Source of the DNA: Cephalotus follicularis
Lineage: Eukaryota > Streptophyta > Magnoliopsida > Oxalidales > Cephalotaceae
Assembly (NCBI GenBank): GCA_001972305.1
Contig: BDDD01005688.1
Location: 5,536 to 69,535 of the forward strand
Direction: 5' to 3'
DNA length: 64,000 nt
The notes below the pieces were generated by a model. The model worked only from the letters and a program-made list of their open reading frames with translations, made no database searches and had not been told where the DNA came from. This document shows positions 11,815 to 22,585 of the stretch, piece after piece. The stretch's first letter is position 1. Every line of letters starts with the position of its first letter. The position numbers were made by a program, and so were the translations under genes.

Positions 11815-13360
11815 TGTAACACCCCCCGAACGGCGGGAGTCGTTACGGTTCCTAATCCAAGACTAAACATAACCTATCATGAAATATAACTCAATTTTAT
11901 TCCTTTTTATCAGATTATTAACTCATCCTTTATTCAAATTGCGTGATGGTCTAAAACTTAATATTCAAAATCTAACACATTGTCTAAGACTTTATTCATA
12001 ATATGAAAACTTAACCATAAACCAAAAACTAAAATGTAATCCAAAGTCATAAACTAAAAGACATAATATTGTTCTAATAGGGGGTCCTAACATGACCATA
12101 AAATAACTAAGGATAAAAGGTTCCATCTCCTAAGCGATCCTTATCATAGGTGACATCTCGCTCATCACACATTGCCCGGATGCTGTCCCCGTATACCTAC
12201 CGCATGGAAACAAAAACGCGGCTGAGCAAACCTCAGTACGGATATAGAATCATAAAACATAAAACGATAATTTAAAAGATAGAAAATACCTAAATCATTA
12301 AATATCCGACTATTCAAAGCATGAAAGTCGACTGTTTACATAGACAGCCGACTGCTCTGGCGACAGGAAACAAAAACACAGCAGTTTTAATTCAAATTTT
12401 TCTGTCAAACTTCCAATATTACTATACTAGATGATCTTAAACACTTACATAGGACTTATGTGACTTAATACTTACATTTAAACACCCGGAATCAAGAAGT
12501 TCATGCAATTGGTGATAATGCTTTATAGAGACAATTTTCCAATTCATTGTATACTTAATTCCATTACCAAATTTCTGTCAAACACCGATTATTATATTCA
12601 GAACCTATTTTCTATCATTACAAGACACTTCATGACTTCTATCAATCTCGGAAACATTAGCCAAACATACATGGCAGGAATCAAAACTAAAACTCACTAG
12701 CAACCTATATACAAACAATTTTGATATCATTAAAAGCATAGTTCAATGCTAATCCTTAACAGTAGGGGATATCAAACCTGATTCAATGAAGCAACGAAGA
12801 ACTAAACAGGCTCCTAATCCTTGAAAATTCGGCTACCAGGCTCAAGACACAATGATGGCATATAACAATGGCAATAGGCATACATAACAAAAAATTTAAT
12901 AGACAAAATCAGCTGGATATGGCATGAAGCAATCCAAAATCTGATAGAATAGGGAAAGATGCAAAATTTTCGGGATTGAGGGAGAAAAAGGGAAAGAAAT
13001 CTGTTTGTGAGAGGGAGAAAAGAGGCTTACGGGAGAGGGAGAGTAAAATAGGAAAAACAAATAAATTTTGCCATGATACTCTTATTTTATTTCCAATTTA
13101 AAACACTCTTTCCATATTAATATTTTTAAAAACTGATTTTAAAAATACAAAACAATAAATTTTATTTTTCCCATAATCCTTATTCCATTAATTTATCAAA
13201 AGCCCAAAGATGGTATTATTTATCCTAAGACATAAAAGCCCAAGAAATTATAATATCATATAGCTCATAAATTAAAATAGGCCGAAATAATAATATGTCA
13301 CAACAACATAAAATCAAACAAAAATCCGAAAATAAGCACACGAACAAGCGGGGTATTGCA
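11815..13360 (-). repeat. TR-GAG 5' LTR with a 1.4-kb internal deletion (1546 bp)
   Basis: Same ends as the 2982-bp partner, but sequence matching roughly 7850-9285 of that copy is missing; the join is at about 12306. The deletion removes the tandem repeat and most of the CAGTCGACTG cluster, leaving only two or three motifs at 12305-12360. As both LTRs are copied from one template at insertion, the deletion should be later than the insertion. Confidence 0.88.
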
Positions 13361-13365
13361 TATAT

Positions 13366-14491
13366 ACTTGAATTCTCTTATGCACAATGGATGGTCTATG
13401 AGAACAAGACCTAGTCTACTTTTCTGTTATGAATGTTTTTATCTGATATTCGTTAATGGTCTGTAATAAGGTACCTGTGTGCAACATTTAAGTTTCCTCT
13501 TTTATACCCTCTTTAGAATAGGATCTCTTCTCATCTTTTATATGTATTCTCTTCTTTAAAGATTTGTATTTAATTTTCATTTGGAGTGTAATTTACATTT
13601 GTAAAAGAAGACCTCGCAAGGATGTATGGAGAAGAGGAGAAGAGAAGTACAAGACCATTGAAGGCCATGGATGCATGGTGCTATATATGTAATAGATAGA
13701 TTTAATCGTTGCACCTAGGAAGACCAAGTAGTGATTTTGGGCTCAAGTCATTACTTATAGTGAGGTCCTTAGCTATTCCATTTATTTATTTTAGAAATAA
13801 ATCCAAGGTGCATAAGATGAATAGTCCAAATACTCGTCACGCATGCAAAGCCGTAATTAATTGGAATTGGGTAATGAAACCAATGAATTAATTAAGGGCT
13901 TGGTAATTAAAATTTGAGACCGCAAATTCCCTCAACTCAATAATAAGTCTGAACGTAGGGAGTTGTGGAGTGGTTCCCCGTGGCCTTCCACAGTCTTCGT
14001 TGAGTGGTGTACATGGGTTATTGGTTTGTCATGCAAAAGTTGAGGCTGGTAACCTGTGGAAGCTATGTCAACGTCGGTGTCAGACACTGCAAAGGGTGGC
14101 AATGTTAAAACCGGTACATTCCAATGCAGAATGTGGGTGTTTGACTTATCTTGATTCAAATGGCTTGTTATGCCAAATCTAAGGCCATATTTAATCGACA
14201 GGTCGAATTTTATGATTGGATATTGCATTATATGCAAATAAGCAAGATAGCCTACCCATTGGATATATATTATGGTTGGACACGCGCACATGTGGCCATA
14301 ATATGATTTTGACGGATTCCAATCCCCACTAGGAAGTTAGACTTCTTGAATTTCGAATGGGGGTCTGGAATACGATTAGAATAGTGGGATGAACGATAAA
14401 CACCAAAGAGCAAGTGTTATGGTTGTCATTTATTAATATTAGAAAAAAATACTGACTCAACTTTTTGTTTCCTTATCTAGGCTACTAGAAC
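13366..14491 (+). other. Copia leader, second part
   Basis: Continues the leader of the plus-strand copia element after the nested element and its TATAT duplication. No gene is seen. The last 180 bp carry the segment shared with the minus-strand copia leader at 836-1000. Confidence 0.6.
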
Positions 14492-15372
14492 ATGGATTTT
14501 CAATTCGCTATGAACTGCATTCTAGAGAACGGCAAGTTAATAGGCCCAATTTTCGCGATTGGCAGCGTAACCTCAAATCCATCCTAATGGGCAATAAATT
14601 GGCGTATGTGAGGGAATGTGGGCCTCCATCACTAGGTGATGATCCTAAGCTTGATGAGTGCGACCGTCTGGCCATGTGGTTGGAGGACGACAAGCAGGCT
14701 CGGTGTTTATCCCTTCTGGGGATGACGCCAGAGCTGCAACACAAGTACGAGAACATGGAGACCTTATCCACTATACTACTCCATCACCAGGAGATGTATG
14801 GGGCTGGGTCTCGGACTGGAAGGTTAAATCTCTCGCGTAGGCTTATCAAGTCGTAGATGCCAGAGGGAGCTTCGGTCCATGATCATGGACTAGAGATGAT
14901 AGACATGATTGAGCAACTTGCTTAATTAGGGTTTGTCATCGGTAACGATCTGTATAGAGATCTTATCCTTACATCTCTCCCTCGATCGTTCTCACAATTT
15001 GTGGAGAATTTTCACATGAACAAGATAGAAGTGACACTGAAGGAGTTAGTTTCTATGTTGAGGACTGTAGAGGCCGATTTTGACACTAAGAAGTCAAAGT
15101 TTCGCGCCAAGGAGGGAAAGCTTGGAGCTAGTGTGAGCATTACCGTGAATCGAATGAAGCAACTGGTGGCTGAGGATGCCTACTTCATGTGTGGCAAGGC
15201 TGGACACTGGAAGAAGGATTGTCGGGTTACTTGTGCTGTAGTCTCTTATGATACGCCACATAGTGTAGGTACATCATGTATGTTCATGATTCAACTAAAT
15301 CTAGATTTAAATAGTAGTTCTACATGGGTTTTGGATACTGGATGTGGAACTAACCTATGCAATTCCTTGTAG
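14492..15372 (+). pseudogene. gag: Ty1/copia gag and start of protease, broken
   Basis: ATG at 14492 gives MDFQFAMNCILENGKL, the family's usual gag start; a frameshift follows near 14545 and the remainder is read in other frames (FRDWQRNL, then WLEDDKQARCLSLLGMTPEL from about 14680, then VENFHMNKIEVTLKELVSML from 15001). The knuckle reads YFMCGKAGHWKKDC: the first cysteine is tyrosine, so metal binding is expected to be lost. The protease begins WVLDTGCGTNLC at about 15330, with the catalytic DTG intact, and stops at 15370-15372. The stop at the end of the first gag half (TAG at 14854-14856) and the frameshift make it a pseudogene. Confidence 0.88.
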
Positions 15373-16590
15373 GGACTAATAAAAGTTAGACAGCTTGGAG
15401 CTGGAGACTTAGATCTGCGACTCGAAGATGGATCTAGGATTATCGTTGAAGCTGTAGGGATTTTTGACATTAACTTTTGTAATGGTTTTGTATTAACTCT
15501 TGATCCGTGTTATTTTGTACTGAACATTGTACGGAATATTTTAAGAGTATCATACTTATGTAATTTGGGCTTAGAGCTCAGATTTGAAAACATTCAATGT
15601 TTTGTATATTCTAATAATGTTTGTGTTGGTAATGGTTTTATCGACAATGGATTATTTGTTTTGAATACTGAACAATATAAAGTCCTATCCATTGAGCAAA
15701 GTAATAAGAAAAGACCTAGAGAGACTAAGTTAAATAAAACCTATACTTGGCACTATAGACTTGGACATTTTAGTGATGCCAGGCTTACACAATTGGTTAA
15801 GGATGATCTTTTAGATATTTAGGACTTAGTGTCCTATCCAACTTATGAATCTTGCTTACTTTGAAAGATGATAAAATCTCCCTTCTTTGGGGAAGGAGAA
15901 AGGGCTGTGGACATACTAGGGTTAGTCCACATTAACGTATGTGGTCATATGTCAGTTAGTGCACGACGGGGTTATATCTACTTCATATCCTTCACCGATG
16001 ATTTGTCTAAGTTTGGTTATGTGTATCTGATGAGACACAAGTCATAATCCTTGAGAAATTTAAGGAGTTCAGACATGAAGTAGAAAAGCAGACTGGTATG
16101 CCAATTAAAATACTTCGGTGGGACCAAGGTGGCGATACATGTTAGCTAAATTCCTAGGTTATCTTAGAGATAACGGAATTCTTTCTCAATGGAAACCTCC
16201 TGGAACACAGTAACATAATGGTGTATCCGAAAGGAGGAATCAAACCTTGTTAGGCATGGTTCAGTCCATGATGTCTATTATTGACTTACCCACCTTTCTC
16301 TGGGGATATACGTTAGATATAGCTGGATATATCTTGAATAGGATTCCTTCGAAATCCGTGCCTTCCATAACATACTAGGTATGGTCTGGGAGGAAACCCA
16401 GCTTGAGCCATATAAAGTTTTGGGGCTGTCTAGATTATGTCAATAGGCTTGACACAGATAAGCTGAAAGCACAATTGAACCATTGCATGTTTGTGGGGTA
16501 TCCTAAGGAAAGTAAAGGATACTACTTCTACCATCCTAGTGAATAAAGAATATTTTTTTCGTGAAATGATTTGGCCCTAGAGAAGGAATA
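15373..16590 (+). pseudogene. int: Ty1/copia pre-integrase and integrase, several stops
   Basis: The GAG-pre-integrase domain is visible as YTWHYRLGHFSDARLTQLVK at about 15740-15800, with the histidines of the zinc-binding HHCC module; it ends in a TAG. The integrase core follows in pieces: VHINVCG at about 15930, YFISFTDDLSKFGY at about 15980-16020, GVSERRNQTL at about 16220-16250 and SHIKFWGCLDYV at about 16410-16440. Several stops and frame changes occur between them. Integrase would insert the cDNA into the genome; this copy cannot be translated whole. Confidence 0.82.
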
Positions 16591-17154
16591 CCTTCTTGAA
16601 GGAAGCTGTGGGAGGCAGGTGGAACCCAAGGAGTTGCCACAGGTAGTGACCACGTAGGAAATGGAGGAGTTGGGGGTTGGAATTTCAGCCGACACAAGTG
16701 GGGTTAGACCTCAGATTGAGATTGGATCTCAGTAAGGCAAAACTGGTTTGAGGAAATTGGGCCAGATTTCATTAGCACCAGAGATGTATGCTTTCCTCGT
16801 TGATGGTATGGATGAGGTCAATGCCATTGAGGAAAACGAGCCTACCAGCTATCAGGAGGCAGTGCAGAGCACTGAATATGAGGCATGGCTAGGAGCCATG
16901 AAATCTGAAATGGATTCCAGGTACTCCAACCAGGTTTGGAATTTGGTTGAAGAACCCGAAGGCATAGTGCCTATTGGCTGCAAATGGATGTTCAAGAAGA
17001 AGTTTAATGCATATGGAAAAATGGAGACATATAAAGCTCGATTAGTGATGAAAGGGTATAGATAGTGACACGGTGTCGATTATACTAAGACATTCTCACC
17101 TGTCGCCACTCTTAAATCCATTCCAATTTTGCTTGCGATAACCGCTCATTATTA
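16591..17154 (+). pseudogene. rt: Ty1/copia reverse transcriptase, N-terminal fragment
   Basis: The longest open part (16748-17065) carries the entry motif of copia RT: TSYQEAVQSTEYEAWLGAM, then NQVWNLVEEPEG, GCKWMFKKKF and YKARLVMKGYR, ending in a TAG where the family has Q. The frame continues as FSPVATLKSIPILLAI and then stops matching at about 17154. The catalytic YVDD and the whole RNase H are missing, so the fragment is dead. Confidence 0.9.
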
Positions 17155-17155
17155 T

Positions 17156-18450
17156 TGTTGACATTTATATGTTACAATCCTTGTTTTGATGATAACAAAA
17201 CACCTAATCTATGTGTTTGATGTGAAGGAATCTTTAAAAAAGATAACTTGCATTGTAAGAAAGCTTAAACTTGCATATCAGAACTATTGGCATCAACGAC
17301 TATGATTTAGGTGTCAATGTGCTGGGAATAAGTACATGCTCTAGGCTTGAAAGGATGATTCTCGTCAACGCCATTCCTTATCCGCGTCAACGTGCTGGGA
17401 AACTTATGATTTACGTCAACGCCTTGAAGAAGAAGTCAAAATTAAAAGGTGATGGAGACTTGAATGTCAATGCATAAAACAAGTGGAGTCAAGACCTTGT
17501 CTATAGACGTCAACGCCATATCAAGACGTCAACGCAAATGGTGCACATTTGGGATAGTGAGTTTAGACGTTAACGCAATGGCTTTTTAACGTCAACACAT
17601 TGATTATATACGTCAACGCCATGGATGCACTTCAACATAAATAGAACTAAAGATGAACAAGGCTTGGAGTATCAACGCAGAAAGCCACAGGAGTTAACGC
17701 ATAAGGAGATAGTCGTCAACGCCATGCGTACACGTCAACGCCAATGACAGCTAGGAGCACTGAACAAATGAAACACACGTCTTCATCCATCTTTTCGCTT
17801 GATAATTTTAGGTGGAGTTGCACTATTCATAGTAGTGTAGCTTGACTTATCATTGTCATTAGATTAGGGCCTTTGGAACTCTCCACACAACTAGTTTTCT
17901 TAAAGACTATCTTGATCTTGGCAAACTTACATGTTGTGTGATTGAAGTATGAAAGTATGCGAGTTGAGAGATCCTCTTTTTTCCCACGGGTTGGATGTCT
18001 TAGGATTGGGTTGTAAGAGCCATGAGGAGTAGCAACATAACTTGAAGTATAGAGGGAAGGCTTGAAGGAAGGAGTCTTCAAGGGCAACGTAACCTAAACC
18101 CAAACTCCCTCTTTTATTCTACTTGTTTCGAGTTGTTAAGCTTAGCTAGGCAAACCCTAGCCAAACCCATACAGTTTCATTGTTGAACCCTACCCGAACC
18201 CTCAGGGTTTCTCTTCAAACCCTTCAGGTTTGTAGTTGCTTGGAACCCATGGGTGCTTTTGTTTGTTAGGCATACCCTAGTACTTGTTTTTTTCTTGGAA
18301 CCGAAGCTAGGGTTGGGGCAACCCTAGCTTTACTCGTGAATTCCTTTAGCTTGTTTGTTTTGGTTTTTTCATTGTGTTGTTAATTAGTGATCCTTGTATG
18401 GTTATGGACATTTATGGACTTAGATTTATGGGGTCTTCCTTGACTTGGAG
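17156..18450 (+). repeat. Copia-type LTR fragment
   Basis: Begins TGTTGACATT or, more likely, TGTTACAATCCTTG at 17170, followed by TTTTGATGATAACAAAAC, a string typical of the start of many plant copia LTRs. It replaces the RT of the previous element. The right border is not clear. It contains the CGTCAACGCC cluster and, at about 18100-18320, several AACCCTAG/ACCCTC stretches that are not telomeric arrays. Confidence 0.55.
17290..17770 (+). repeat. Cluster of CGTCAACGCC motifs
   Basis: Some fifteen copies of CGTCAACGCC or close variants (CGTCAACGTG, CGTTAACGCA, CGTCAACACA) at irregular spacings of about 15-50 bp. This is the same motif class as the GTCGACGC clusters elsewhere, with the central palindrome changed from GTCGAC to GTCAAC. 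Confidence 0.85.
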
Positions 18451-19728
18451 TCAGTTTGATTGATAAATCAAAGATGACTATATTGACCCATGACATAAAA
18501 TGACCAATAACTAAAAACGCTTGCCATCAGTCTCATGTAAGTGATAACTGGGTTTCTTAAAATGTTTTAAAGATTTTATAGCATCGAAAAAAGGGTAGTG
18601 TCCATAATAAGTGTGTAGTCGAGCTTCATGACTAACCTTGAGCTGTGTGCCACTATGCATAGCCTTATTCTGATGGAACGATAGATGATTATTGTCTAAT
18701 CCTAGACTTGTGTGCCACCTTCTAGAGGATTTAGACTTGTATAACCTTATAGTTGGGTGCCACCTTCGAGAACGTTATACGTAAGATTAGTGAAGCCATG
18801 CAACTAACCTTAGAACTGTGTGCCACCTTCAGGAGTTTAGCGTTCTCATCCTAGAGCTGTGTGCCACTTTGGGGAACTCGACTTTTGTGAACTACATAAT
18901 TGACTGGTTGATTGATATGAATAATTGAGTGAATCGGCAACTAGTCGAGTACCTATGGGTTACACATAGGCGATTAGTTCTAGTTGGACTTACCAATTAC
19001 GGTACGCAACTGAATGTTCTAATCCTTGAGCTGTGAGCCACCTAATTAGGCAGGTTAGACATACAGATATTGAGTATAGGTTAACTACTTATATATGTTG
19101 GTATGGGACAGGGTATATATCTAGTTAACCGCCTGATTGTCTGATAGATGAATTGATAGGAGTGTATGAGTTGGTTAATTGTCTATATATATACTGGTAT
19201 AGGACGAGTATATATATGGATTCATTAACTGTAATTGTTCTCTCATATCGTTATGACATGCATTGAGAAATGTTATATCTATTCATATCATTAACATTGA
19301 GGATAAGTTTCTGAGAGACCTTCGGGTTGAGCCATCCTTCGGGATGGGACATCTTTATTTTTGTGTAGGCACAGATGGATCGAGGACTAGTGGTAGTGGT
19401 CACGGATAAGGATATTATTGATAATACAGCTGCATGGAGACTTCATGCATGGACGTCACTTATAGTGGTTTTATAGTATAAGTATAGTACTATATGGATT
19501 GTATTGAATTGTATGGATTTGTTATAGATGATATGTATTGGTTATGTATAGTATATGTTGCATTATTGTTTAAGAATGTTGAATGGACATACGCGCATAT
19601 GTTTAAACTTTAAAGTTTGTATGGATTTTCACTGTATAGAGTAGGCCTTAACTGGTACCTAACGCATGGATTAAGTGATCGATCAAACGTTAGTGATGTC
19701 TCCCCCCCTACATTTTTGGGGTGTCACA
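18451..19728 (+). repeat. Ty3-type LTR, 3' part
   Basis: The right end is defined by GGGGTGTCACA at 19718-19728 followed by a PBS. The left border is not seen. Some text is shared with the internal region of the element at 25-27.7 kb (GGTATGGGACAG plus TATATAT near 19105 and near 26105). It contains the spaced GCTGTGTGCCACCTT repeats. Confidence 0.55.
18600..19050 (+). repeat. Irregular repeat with core AGCTGTGTGCCACCTTC
   Basis: About seven copies of CTTGAGCTGTGTGCCACCTT or variants (ACTTGTGTGCCACCTTC, AGTTGGGTGCCACCTTC, GAACTGTGTGCCACCTTC) separated by about 45-180 bp, mostly preceded by a short AACCTTAG or ATCCTAG word. Confidence 0.75.
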
Positions 19729-19730
19729 TT

Positions 19731-19742
19731 TGGCATCAGAGC
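19731..19742 (+). other. Primer binding site variant
   Basis: TGGCATCAGAGC two bases after the LTR end GTGTCACA; one change from the usual TGGTATCAGAGC. Confidence 0.7.
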
Positions 19743-19887
19743 AGTAATAGTTGGCCTCTAGTTAAGTCTAATTGATGGTTATAGATTGACTGAATAGACA
19801 TGCATGACTTATGTGTATATATTTCTCGATACTTTTATTAGATATAAGTGGGTTGATTAATGATTACTTCTTCTATATGGTAGAGAC

Positions 19888-20034
19888 ATGGGAAGTAGAG
19901 GACTGAGAGACCGAAGAGGAAGGAGATGTGCAAGGAGGAATGACTTGACTATTGAAGGTGAATAAGTACCTGAGAACGAGGCACCGACATTTGATGAGGA
20001 TGCTCCACCTCTTGGAGATGATCATGCTACATTG
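19888..20034 (+). pseudogene. gag: Ty3 gag N-terminus, interrupted
   Basis: ATG at 19888 gives MGSRGLRDRRGRRCARRN, a basic start like other Ty3 gags here, then a TAA in place of a coding triplet, then VPENEAPTFDEDAPPLGDDH. The reading stops at the left edge of the inserted LTR near 20034. The likely continuation is at 21455 on the other side of the insertion. Assignment is from composition and context, so moderate. Confidence 0.6.
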
Positions 20035-20219
20035 TGAGATATGTTGTTTAGCATAAAAATGCGTTGTTCTTAATGATTTATTTGTGATATTTTTATGCTT
20101 GGAATAGACTACTACTGTTGTGTTTGATTGATTTTTAGGAACAAGAGTCAGAAGATCAAATGACATGAAAAATGGTTCAAAGTGGTGAAAATTGAAGACA
20201 ACAGTTCAAATCTGCAGAA

Positions 20220-20460
20220 TTTGTACTAAAAGCGTCGATGTCTTTGGTTAAAATTTCAATGTCATCGTGTAACTGGATCAATGTCTTTGTGAAAAATGAA
20301 CCTGTAACTTTTGAACTAAAAGCGTTGATGTCTTCTGAACGACATCGATGTCTTTGTGAAAAATCAATTATGTTCAGCAACGCGAAAATACAAGTCGACG
20401 CATAGCGCATTCACCTATAAAAGCATCGATGCCCAAGACGAAAGCATTGACACTTACGGC
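20220..20460 (+). repeat. Cluster of GCGTCGATGTCTTTG motifs
   Basis: About nine copies of a (T/A)CGATG(T/C)C(T/)TTG core: AAAGCGTCGATGTCTTTGG, AGCGTTGATGTCTTC, GACATCGATGTCTTTGTG, AAGTCGACGCA, AAGCATCGATGCC. A further pair is at 21200-21275 (AAGCATTGACGCTTT, AGCATCGACGACTTT). It lies in the Tat/Athila-like LTR. Confidence 0.8.
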
Positions 20461-20851
20461 GCATGGCAGCCAAATTTGGAAAGTTTTAGATTTTTTCCTA
20501 GTTTTTTATCTAGGTTATTTTATTTTCTTTTTTCAGCAACTTTGTAAGTATAAATTCACTACAAAGCCAGCCATAAACCGTGTGCAAAGTCAAACTTTGT
20601 CCCCACCTTTCTTCTGTAATTTAGTTTTAGATTATTTTCAATGTTTTCTAGCTAAACCTTTAAGGTTCTTAGGGCAAGAACACAACCTAGATTGTATTGT
20701 TTCAATTCCATTAATAAAAATCCTTGAAGTTTTCATTTGTTCTTCCATTTTCTGCCTTCACACACACTTTGTCTGTCTGACTAAAATCCACAAACATCTT
20801 GTCGGTGACTAAGAATTTTGCTGAATGAATGGTTTTCAACGCAATCAATGG

Positions 20852-21003
20852 AGTCTACTCATACAGTTTGTTACACCGAACACACTTCGTATAGACCTAG
20901 CATGACTACTCATATGATTTTTTGCCGCTACGACACTCCGTATAGACCTAGCATAACTACTCATACGGTTTTTCATCACAGTCGTACTCCGTATCTACCT
21001 AGC
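20852..21003 (+). repeat. Tandem repeat, about 57-bp period
   Basis: Two and a half units built on ACTCCGTATAGACCTAGCAT and GACTACTCATATGGTTTTT. Confidence 0.7.
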
Positions 21004-21454
21004 TGCCATTTGTTATCAAGGTTTGATCGTTCAAGTAAGTTAATTGTTCAATATAATCCATGGTGAGTTTCTATACCGTAAAACCTCTTTTATCTTGCAT
21101 TTTTATTCACTGTTATTTATTGATTTGTTGGTTGATAGATTGCATGCTTTAATTTTTGTTATTTTTCACTTCCGTGTTTAACCGTGGATGCCTACACTGT
21201 AAGCATTGACGCTTTCTCGCTTTAAGTTGATTCACGTCGGCGCCTTGACAAAGCATCGACGACTTTCTCTCTGTTTCAGTTTATTAATTTATTTCTAGCG
21301 TTTTTATTAGTAGTTTTCATAATAGGACCTCAATCTTGCATGTTATGCTGTGGTTGAATAGATTAAAATTAATTTAAGTTGATTTCCTAGCGTTCGACCC
21401 GTTACTGCACAACCATGCACTTGCGTTATAAATTTAAAACATTCAAAAATCAGT

Positions 21455-21730
21455 GAACATATGTGCGCAGCTACTAAAAAAGTGAATGAACTATTATTGA
21501 GAAGACATGCAAGGAATGAACGTCGACAAGGGAGAGATAATGTTTTATCAAGGTCTATGAGGGTACATCCTCCAATTTTCAAGGGAGAGATTGATCCAGT
21601 GGCAGTAGAGCAGTCGCTTATACACGTAGAGAAGATCTTTACAGTTTTGGTGGCTAAAGAAGTACGAAAGCTTACTTTTATAGCTTACATGCTATTAGGG
21701 ATAAGTCCTGCAAGCCATTGCAGTCTTGTA
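21455..21730 (+). pseudogene. gag: Ty3 gag, continuation and 3' break
   Basis: Open frame with the core of a Ty3 gag: ARNERRQGRDNVLSRSM, then VHPPIFKGEIDPVAVEQSL, IHVEKIFTVL and KLTFIAYMLLGIS. This matches the family pattern FxGxxDPxxAxxWL..ExIF..KxxFAAYxLxGxA, but W is replaced by S and the match stops after the last motif. Capsid assembly would need the missing second half and the zinc knuckle. It is in the right place and orientation to continue the gag at 19888. Confidence 0.75.
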
Positions 21731-22250
21731 AACTTATCTTTGATATTCAATAAAGATGTGATTTCTACTATCTTGGCTGTGAGTTCATTTTACTGCTTTA
21801 ATGTATGTTTATTCAAATGATTGTCCTAAGAACAGAGTCAGAGGACCAAGTTCTTGATGAGATCAGGATGTTAGAATTGGAACCTCGCCAAACTCTATTC
21901 TTAAAGCTTTCTGGTCAGAGGATTGGTACCCAAGGCATACTCGATCCAGTTACACCAACACGTCTCATTTGAAAGGATGACTTAACTCACATGTTATTTA
22001 GTAGTGACTATATGGTGTACACGTGGGTGCCCAACTTTAATGGGTTCATTGAAGGTGACTCGCTTTACAGATGCTTGTATGGAGTTTTGCTACATGTCAG
22101 ATAGACATCCTTGATGGCAGCAGTGTAAGTGGTCCTTAGACATTAGTCACTACTGGATATCTTTTGCATAAGATAACATACTTTAATAATTCCTAAATAC
22201 GTCCTAACCATTGGGAGTATACAGGCGTAGTTGGGTGTGACGGGTTTATG
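21731..22250 (+). other. Unassigned retroelement-like stretch
   Basis: No gene, LTR end or tandem array recognised on either strand. It has no similarity that I can see to the other elements of the window. Confidence 0.3.
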
Positions 22251-22419
22251 TGTAACGCCCGGTATTTTCCTGAATGTAATATTTTGATTTATGATGTAAT
22301 CCTAAACTTGAATTAATGAGAATGTTGAGTTTTAACCTCAAAAGATGCTTGCAAACCCTAATTATGGACTTGGAGATGGAATGAGTATGTTAATGCTCGA
22401 AACGGCACTGTTTTGGGAC

Positions 22420-22585
22420 AAAGACATCGACGCCTTTTAGGAAGACGTCGACGCCTTTGGGGTTTGAGATACACGTGAATGCATGGGCATGCACGTCGAC
22501 TTTGGGAGGAGGCATCGACACCTTCTTACGAATGGAGAAAAGACATCGACGTCAAAGGAAAGACGTCGACGCCTTTGTATGAATG
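22420..22585 (+). repeat. GACGTCGACGCCTTT cluster, first
   Basis: Six motifs in 160 bp, e.g. AAGACATCGACGCCTTTT, GAAGACGTCGACGCCTTTGG, GCACGTCGACTTTGGG, GGCATCGACACC, AAGACATCGACGTCAAAGG. Confidence 0.88.

Larger units (their letters stand above)
7356..13360 (-). mobile_element. Non-autonomous gag-only Ty3 element (TR-GAG type), complete
   Basis: Two LTRs start and end TG...CA (TGTAACACC...GGGTATTACA on the plus strand; the outer end is mutated to TATTGCA), with a 5-bp target duplication TATAT on both sides (7351-7355 and 13361-13365). The internal part, 10338-11814, is only about 1.5 kb and encodes gag alone: no protease, RT, RNase H or integrase. Terminal-repeat retrotransposons with a GAG domain (TR-GAG) are a known non-autonomous class. 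Its gag is closely related to that of element B (54517 onward), and the 3' halves of the two LTR families are homologous, so B-like elements are the natural supplier of pol. Confidence 0.9.
5345..17155 (+). mobile_element. Plus-strand Ty1/copia element, 3' truncated, interrupted by a nested element
   Basis: Order seen: 5' LTR (5345-6276), PBS, leader with a minisatellite, nested TR-GAG element (7356-13360), rest of the leader, gag, protease, integrase, start of reverse transcriptase. The homology stops inside RT at about 17154, where a different LTR-like sequence begins. The order gag-PR-INT-RT defines Ty1/copia. All coding parts are broken. That the LTR at 5345 and the gag at 14492 belong to one element is inferred from their orientation, spacing and the clean nested insertion between them. 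Confidence 0.7.
20035..21450 (+). repeat. Tat/Athila-like LTR inserted in a gag
   Basis: About 1.4 kb with no coding capacity between two parts of one gag. It starts near TGAGATATGTTGTTTAGCAT. Towards the right end it has TTCGACCCGTTACTGCAC, which resembles the text found near the end of plant Tat/Athila LTRs. A likely polyadenylation signal AATAAAA is at about 20710. I could not define a convincing target duplication, so solo LTR versus fragment is open. The longest ORF, 127 codons at 20429, has no recognisable domain. Confidence 0.5.

Noticed and set aside
18100..18330. Interstitial telomere repeat (AACCCTA-like words)
   Set aside because: Only scattered single words, with no tandem run of AAACCCT.
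20429..20812. 127-codon hydrophobic ORF
   Set aside because: Lies inside a non-coding LTR next to repeats, with no domain and no matching partner copy.
20035..21450. Target duplication ACATT around the inserted LTR
   Set aside because: ACATT is found near both ends (20029-20033 and 21439-21443), but the enclosed sequence would then not start TG and end CA; could be chance.
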